Positions 59,140-64,000 of a stretch of 64,000 nucleotides of DNA are shown one piece after another. The DNA is taken from NCBI GenBank assembly GCA_947462335.1, contig OX381718.1, positions 39,958,976-40,022,975 of the forward strand, given 5' to 3'. Numbering within the stretch: position 1 is the first letter of the stretch; each line of letters opens with the position of its first letter. The stretch comes from Harmothoe impar (lineage: Eukaryota > Annelida > Polychaeta > Phyllodocida > Polynoidae). The position numbers and the translations under genes were made by a program. The notes below the pieces were generated by a model. The model did not search any database, was not told where the DNA came from, and saw nothing but the letters and a program-made list of their open reading frames with translations.

Positions 59140-60000
59140 CCCTGTCCGCATGACGCTTTTTCAGCCGCTCCGCTCCTTAAGAGCTTAGATGACGAGGGGG
59201 TGTGGCATCGCTATCCGTGGAGACCAGCTGAAAACGGTGTTTTTTCCTCACTCATAGCCTTAATACCTCCTACCCCCTACCCGAGGACGTCTCCCTCCCT
59301 CTGACATTCATTGTAACAAACGTCAGAGGTCAGGTGAAAATCGGATTTTTTTTCATGCACAGCCTTAGGCAGCTGTCACCCCTCCCTATTGAACTAGCCG
59401 GCCGCCCGCCCGCCTGGCCGGCCCGGTCTACTCACCACGGCAGGAGGTGGCGATTTTTGTCTTACACTTAAGTCGCTCACCACATGCACACGCCTCTACT
59501 CACAGACAGACACGTTCGTCTTAGGGGGGTCCTGCTTCACGCCACACGCCTCCTGTAGTTTTTTTTTGTATACACACTGTAAGCTCATCACCGTTACCGT
59601 TAATCCTTTATACAGCTAACGCGCGCTGAATGGCTGAACAGGGTGGTAAGCGGCTTAGCTCACCACAGTGGATCCCTCAAAAAGGGATCCAGCTGAAAAC
59701 GTCATACCTTATGTCTTTGTGAATGGCCGCCGCCGGTCAGTCGACGGCAGGCAGCAACCGCTTAACCCTTTATACAGCTAATGCGCGTTGAATTGCTGAA
59801 CAGGGTGGTAAGCGACTTAGCTCATCATCACAGTCGATCTCTCAAAAGAGGGGGGGGGAAAGGGATCCAGCTGAAAACGTCATGCCTTATGTCTTTTTGT
59901 TTCTCTTTGTGAATGGCCGCCGGCCAGCCGGCGGCAGCTGAACAGGGTCGGTAAGTAGCTTAGCTCTAGAAGCGAGAAGGCGTATATAAGGGGCTTGGAA
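59140..60000. promoter_or_regulatory. Intergenic control region with duplicated ~162-bp units
   Basis: CCTTTATACAGCTAA starts a unit at 59605 that repeats at 59767. Both copies contain GCTGAACAGGGTGGTAAGCG, GGGATCCAGCTGAAAACGTC, CTTATGTCTTT and GTGAATGGCCGCCG. A third GCTGAACAGGG occurs at 59937. Both units carry TATAAAGG on the minus strand. Related CCAGCTGAAAACG-like text appears at 59223. The layout resembles viral enhancer repeats between divergent genes. Confidence 0.65.
59983..59989 (+). promoter_or_regulatory. TATA box for the PC4-like gene
   Basis: TATATAA within GCGTATATAAGGGGC, 62 bp before the ATG. A start site about 30 bp downstream would give a very short leader. Confidence 0.75.
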
Positions 60001-60050
60001 ACCTCCATTCACTCACTCATTCTTTTTTGCTGCTCTCTACAGTCACCACC

Positions 60051-61640
60051 ATGAGCAAAAGACAACAGCTAGCGGCGTTCAAGAACAAGAAGACTACGCG
60101 GAACAGCGTTCGTTTAGCGTCAGTGCCTGCTCTTGCTACTGAACATGAGACTACCGCCGCAGCCGGTTGGTCTTATCACCCTCCTGCTGTAGCGAGCGCT
60201 CGCGGCAGTAGTAGTAGTAGTAGTAGTAGTAGCAGTAGCACTAGTAGTAGCAGTAGTAGTAGTAGTGGTAGTAGTACTAGTAGTACTACTGGTAGCAGTC
60301 GTCGTGCTAGCGACGTTGTTACACTCGCGACGGTACACGTTGCTGCTAAGCGCGCTGCCGCTGCTACCGCCGTCCCGCCTGCCGCTGCTGCTGCTGCTGC
60401 TGCTGCTGCTGCGCCTGCTACTGCTGCGCTTGCTACGGCTGCGCCTGCTGAGGCTGCTGCTGCGCCTGCTACTGTTGCGTCTGCTGCGGCTGCGCCTGCT
60501 GCGGCTGCTTCTGCTGCACTTGCTGCTACTGCTACTACTACTGACGACAACGCTCCTGGCACAGCGCAGTACTGGCAACCGGGTTTTTACCTCCCCACTA
60601 CTGTTGATGACTTTGATGACCTGCCGCACGTTGCACAGCCCCTCTCCTCCACCACTACATCGACGGACGCCCTCGACGCCGCTCGCGCTGAGAGTTACAG
60701 CTATTCGGACACTCAGCCCCTGAACCGAGAAGAAGAGGAGGAGGAGGAGCAGCAACAGGGTGAGACAGAGAACGACGCTGACGACGAGGCGTACGAAGAA
60801 CCCGAAGGGCAAGGGGTGAGCGGTACGTTTTTCGGCTTCCCTCTTCGACCTTTCGACCTCACTTCCTCCACTGCTAGCGCCCCCCCGTCCGGTCCGTGGC
60901 GACTGCCCTCACCGCCACCTTACGAGGGCGGCGGCGGCGCTTCATCTTCTACCGCTACACACAGCACGGACGGCGTGTGGCTGCGCTGTTCCAACAACGA
61001 GACCTCCGATACCACCAGCGCTGACGCTGCTCCTGCTATCGGTTCTGCTGCTGATTCAGCTCACGCTGATGGTGTTACTCATCCTGCGGGTGTGAAACGT
61101 TCTAAGGTGAGTTCCAGAACAACAAGGCCCACTAAGAAGAGAAAAATACAAGAAAAAGAAGGAGATGGACGAGAAGAAGCAGAGAAAACACTCGGGTTAG
61201 AGTTCTGCTTAGACGGAGCTTTGACGCTGGAGATCTGGGAGGACGTGGCTAGACTGTCTAGGAGGCCGCGCTACACAAAAGACGGCCAGGTGAAAGAGGC
61301 GTCTCTGACCAGAAGCAAGCGAGTGCACTTCACGGCCGACGCGCTGCGCGAGCTCATAGCACGCATCGCCGATATCCGCGCAGTGGTGCGCATACGCGAC
61401 ACAGCGGCCGCGCAAGGAAAACCTAATCACACCCCCTGGTTCGCAGTGCTGGATGAGGCGGGCGAAGTGTACGCAGCTGTGAGCTACTACAGCGGTAAGA
61501 ACCTCGTCCACGTGCGCAAGTACGAAGGTCCTGACAAAAAACCCACACAGCAGGGGGTGACGCTGTCCGCCAGAGCGCTCAAAGAGTTGGATGACAAAAC
61601 AGAGATCATTCTGAAATATCTCGGCATAGATTCGGAATGA
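60051..61640 (+). CDS. Ala/Ser-rich protein with PC4-like C-terminal region
   Basis: 529 residues. The ATG at 60051 was chosen for its context, CACCACCATGAGC, and its fit to the TATA box. Order: a basic start (MSKRQQLAAFKNKK), a long Ser then Ala low-complexity tract made of AGT and GCT codons, an acidic Glu/Gln patch, a likely nuclear localisation segment (TRPTKKRKI), then a compact 149-residue C-terminal region (381-529). The last part, GKNLVHVRKYEG with PTQQGVTLSARALKEL, resembles the PC4 (p15) single-stranded-DNA-binding coactivator fold. The preceding part, with KRVHFTADALRELI, could be a second diverged module. A nuclear DNA-binding or transcription role is inferred; the family assignment is tentative. 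The low-complexity half explains the long shadow frames on both strands here. Confidence 0.8.
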   Translation: MSKRQQLAAFKNKKTTRNSVRLASVPALATEHETTAAAGWSYHPPAVASARGSSSSSSSSSSSTSSSSSSSSGSSTSSTTGSSRRASDVVTLATVHVAAKRAAAATAVPPAAAAAAAAAAAPATAALATAAPAEAAAAPATVASAAAAPAAAASAALAATATTTDDNAPGTAQYWQPGFYLPTTVDDFDDLPHVAQPLSSTTTSTDALDAARAESYSYSDTQPLNREEEEEEEQQQGETENDADDEAYEEPEGQGVSGTFFGFPLRPFDLTSSTASAPPSGPWRLPSPPPYEGGGGASSSTATHSTDGVWLRCSNNETSDTTSADAAPAIGSAADSAHADGVTHPAGVKRSKVSSRTTRPTKKRKIQEKEGDGREEAEKTLGLEFCLDGALTLEIWEDVARLSRRPRYTKDGQVKEASLTRSKRVHFTADALRELIARIADIRAVVRIRDTAAAQGKPNHTPWFAVLDEAGEVYAAVSYYSGKNLVHVRKYEGPDKKPTQQGVTLSARALKELDDKTEIILKYLGIDSE

Positions 61641-61654
61641 GAGACGCTCAACGC

Positions 61655-61700
61655 TCACGCGCGCACACACACACACACAGCGTTTGACGTACGCTGTATG

Positions 61701-61732
<32 letters not shown>

Positions 61733-61812
61733 GGATACACAGACAGCAGACAGAAAGATAGTTACATAGACGACAGATTGATAGATGGCTAGATAGATAG
61801 ATAGATAGTTAG
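61655..61812. repeat. Mixed microsatellites (CA, GACA, GATA)
   Basis: ACACAC, then GACAGACAGACA, then AGATAGATAGATA in the intergenic gap between the PC4-like gene and the zinc-finger ORF. Confidence 0.9.
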
Positions 61813-61849
61813 ACGGCTAAGTAGTTGGTAACCGAGTGAAAAAAAAAAC

Positions 61850-62071
61850 ATGACACAGTACGTATGCGAAAAGTGTTTCAAAATGTTTAAAAGAGCGTAC
61901 AACCACGAGAGACACGTAGAAAATTGTAGAGTAGTAGCTAAGTTTTGCCCTCTATGCGGCGAAGGGGATTGCCGAAAGAGCGCTTGTCGACGCGAATCTC
62001 TGGACGGGGTGACCGTCCCTCCGCGCATATGTGCTGTACCGAACGGGGAGGAAACGTTCACGGCGAATTAG
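61850..62071 (+). CDS. Small zinc-finger protein upstream of the polymerase
   Basis: 73 residues. A C2HC-type finger is clear: CEKC, twelve residues, H, three residues, C (about residues 5-25). A second cysteine cluster follows (FCPLCGEGDCRKSAC). The ATG is preceded by a run of A. Its stop codon is 24 nt before the polymerase ATG, in a different frame. The polymerase carries a similar CX2CX12HX5C finger, so this may be a detached or duplicated N-terminal module, or an exon spliced to the polymerase. Confidence 0.6.
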   Translation: MTQYVCEKCFKMFKRAYNHERHVENCRVVAKFCPLCGEGDCRKSACRRESLDGVTVPPRICAVPNGEETFTAN

Positions 62072-62095
62072 CCTGCGATACAAACGGGCGTCAGG

Positions 62096-64000
62096 ATGCA
62101 CGGGACTCGCGTGAGTGTAACAAACTTCAGGCTACCAACCGGCGAGTTGAGTGACGCTGTAGATACTATGCGTCGCATTCACTTGACACAAAGATTCAGA
62201 TACAAAGTGGGTTTCTCGGTAGGCTTACTGTTACAACACAGAGAAGACAAGAGCAAACTGCGCTACTTCCACGCCTCCCAGAACAACGCAACTCTCATAC
62301 AACCGCTCCCTACTGTAACTAATTCAGAAACTTTGGAAGAGCTCCTCTCAAAGATGCAAAACACCGTCGCTTGCGAGGAGGTACGGAAACTTTGCGACGC
62401 TGACACCAAGTGGCACGTTCTTTTTCCTACCAATTTGAACATCTGCGTTTACATGGGACCGGGGGAATTCCCCATAGGCGGTAGGATCACTCAGGCCGGT
62501 CGAGTTGGAAAGAGAAGCGGCGTGTTAGATTTTCCCAACAAGGACAACCTCTGCATCTTCCGCTGCATTTCCTTTCACTTATACAACACCAGCAAGCGCG
62601 CTTCAGATTTGTTACGTCAGTTCTGTCCCGCTGCCACACCTGAATCCTTTCCGGGTCTGAACATCCGCGACTTACCCGCGTTAGAGAACTTGTTTGACGT
62701 ACAAATAGCGGTTTACACCGCGTCGCGTCAAGTGCCGGGGCGGAAGTTGAGAAGACGCGTTACTCTGATCAGACCGCCTTCCAGAACTGTGGCCGCCCGA
62801 GGTAAAGTCAACCTACACCTGACGGCGAAAGGCGGTTTGCACGTCTCTCTCGTCACGGACTTCAACGCGTACGCGGGCATATACGAATGTTGCAAGTGTA
62901 AGGCGGCGTTCACCACCGAGTTCTTGCTGAAGAGACACAGGAACCAGCTTTCCTCTTGCCGACAAGTCAAGTTGCGCTACGTAGGTGGCATCTACCAAAA
63001 TTCGAGAACGATTTTCGAAGCGCTAGCAGACTTCTCCATTTTTCCCCCCGACGGACATTCCGGAATCTACCCTTACAAGATCGCCTTCGATTTCGAGGCT
63101 TTCTTCAGACCGTGCAAAGAACCGTCGACGGAGCACGTGTCCCTGCTGTGGGATCACGTCCCTTTGTCGGCTAGCGTCGCATCCGACTTTCCGGGGTGGG
63201 AGGGGCCCGTCTGCTTCGTCAGAGCGTCCGACGCAGATTCCAACCCCTTGTTGGACCGAGTTTTAAATCACATAAACGAGAACGCCAAAGCGATCGGGGA
63301 AGCTGTGCTAGAACTTTACCGACCGACGTTAGCGAAGTTAGATGCGGCGATAGGTGAAGCTCTCCTGCTGGAGGAGGCGACGTTCACCACCCCTTCTCCA
63401 GGCGGCTTCGCTGCGGCTCAGACCAGACACCCGTTAGTTCAACTGAAGAAGCGTCTTCTGAGATACATCCGTCAAGCTCCAGTGGTGGGCTTCAACTCGG
63501 GGCGTTACGACTTGAACCTGATCAAAATACGCCTTCACTCGTTCTTCGCCTCCGGAGACCGAAGAAACCAAGAATTCAGCGTCATAAAGAGAAGCAATCA
63601 ATACTTGGCGGTTTACACACAGCACACGGTTTTCTTGGACGTAGTCAACTATTTGGCACCCGGTTACAACTACGCGACCTATTTGCGAGCTTTCACCAGG
63701 AACGAAGAGAAAGGTCACTTTCCTTACGAATGGATGACGTCTACCAGGAAACTGGCAAACAGAACGCTGCCGCCGAGATCGGCTTTCGACAGCGAGCTGA
63801 CGGGCGTCAAAATGTCCGAATCCGACTACGCCGCATGTCAGAAAGTTTGGTCCGACGAGAAGATGCAAACTATGGAAGACTACTTGATCCACTACAACAA
63901 CAAAGACGTGAAACCTTTCATAGAAGCTCTGAAAAATCACGCTAAATTTTTCCAAGATCGCGGCATCGACATGTTGAAAGACGGAGTTTCTCTCGCCGGT
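62096..64000 (+). CDS. Protein-primed-type family B DNA polymerase with OTU-like N-terminus, 5' part
   Basis: Replicative polymerase of Polinton/adintovirus type. 635 codons are open to the window edge and the palm domain lies beyond. The start is the first ATG after an in-frame TAG. N-terminal segment about 145-255: NKDNLCIFRC resembles the catalytic Asp/Cys loop of OTU-like cysteine proteases (D150, C153), with a possible His at 249. A CX2CX12HX5C zinc finger follows (265-288). The 3'-5' exonuclease is complete: Exo I FDFEA (D332, E334), Exo II GFNSGRYD (N467, D472), Exo III YNNKD (Y600, D604). FLDVVNYLAPG and HFPYEWM are the conserved blocks after Exo II, and the window ends at DGVSLAG. 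No stop or frameshift, so the gene appears intact. Confidence 0.88.
   Translation, partial: MHGTRVSVTNFRLPTGELSDAVDTMRRIHLTQRFRYKVGFSVGLLLQHREDKSKLRYFHASQNNATLIQPLPTVTNSETLEELLSKMQNTVACEEVRKLCDADTKWHVLFPTNLNICVYMGPGEFPIGGRITQAGRVGKRSGVLDFPNKDNLCIFRCISFHLYNTSKRASDLLRQFCPAATPESFPGLNIRDLPALENLFDVQIAVYTASRQVPGRKLRRRVTLIRPPSRTVAARGKVNLHLTAKGGLHVSLVTDFNAYAGIYECCKCKAAFTTEFLLKRHRNQLSSCRQVKLRYVGGIYQNSRTIFEALADFSIFPPDGHSGIYPYKIAFDFEAFFRPCKEPSTEHVSLLWDHVPLSASVASDFPGWEGPVCFVRASDADSNPLLDRVLNHINENAKAIGEAVLELYRPTLAKLDAAIGEALLLEEATFTTPSPGGFAAAQTRHPLVQLKKRLLRYIRQAPVVGFNSGRYDLNLIKIRLHSFFASGDRRNQEFSVIKRSNQYLAVYTQHTVFLDVVNYLAPGYNYATYLRAFTRNEEKGHFPYEWMTSTRKLANRTLPPRSAFDSELTGVKMSESDYAACQKVWSDEKMQTMEDYLIHYNNKDVKPFIEALKNHAKFFQDRGIDMLKDGVSLAG

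Larger units (their letters stand above)
57574..64000. mobile_element. Polinton/Maverick or adintovirus-like element, left part (start approximate)
   Basis: Base composition and gene style change here: GC- and CpG-rich, intron-poor, compact divergent genes with TATA boxes, and a family B DNA polymerase with motifs of the Polinton group. Capsid, packaging ATPase, protease and integrase genes would be expected beyond 64000 and are not visible. The terminal inverted repeat and 6-bp target duplication could not be located, so the left boundary is a guess. Confidence 0.75.

Noticed and set aside
60120..60812. Long open frames on the minus strand and a third plus frame (Ser/Arg-, Ala- and Leu-rich)
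   Set aside because: They are shadows of the AGT/GCT triplet tracts in the real gene; repeats of three bases stay open in several frames.

Overview
The window is animal nuclear DNA, most likely from a marine invertebrate. Genes have many short exons with GT-AG junctions, host DNA is AT-rich and packed with small inverted-repeat transposons, and coding exons keep many CpGs. I cannot name the species. Protein-coding content: the 3' ten exons of a GMC oxidoreductase of the choline dehydrogenase type (500-13691, +); a complete clathrin light chain gene (15685-27406, -); a complete tubulin-folding cofactor E-like gene, TBCEL (27823-34299, +), sharing a 416-bp divergent promoter with the clathrin gene; and the 3' seven exons of a single-pass membrane protein whose cytoplasmic tail carries 17 YxxI/V motifs (43006-49131, -), with a possible further exon at 56863-57014.

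The last ~6.4 kb (about 57.6-64.0 kb) is different DNA: GC- and CpG-rich, nearly intron-free, with divergent TATA promoters. It is the left part of a Polinton/Maverick or adintovirus-like element. It holds a tandem death-domain gene (-), a large Ala/Ser-rich nuclear-type protein with a PC4-like C-terminus (+), a small zinc-finger ORF (+) and an uninterrupted protein-primed-type family B DNA polymerase with an OTU-like N-terminal segment (+) that runs off the window. A capture of tandem death domains beside a viral-type polymerase is the most interesting biology here.

Mobile DNA dominates the remainder. A 5.6-kb Ty3/gypsy retrotransposon with near-identical 167-bp LTRs and a TACAC target duplication sits in a GMC intron and is itself broken by an 868-bp transposon. 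About 20 copies of a palindromic TTAA-flanked MITE (piggyBac-like ends) are scattered throughout. A 1.05-kb inverted-repeat element at 35.4-36.4 kb is filled with about 24 palindromes resembling AP-2 sites. A 34-bp minisatellite at 47.1-48.2 kb amplifies the end of a receptor exon together with its splice donor. A promoter-like tandem array (CCAAT, CACGTG, CCGGAAGTG, TGACGTCA) lies at 57.18-57.52 kb next to the viral-type element.

Exon coordinates were placed by hand from reading frame, splice consensus and family resemblance; every junction listed keeps phase. No similarity search was run, so domain names rest on motif recognition.
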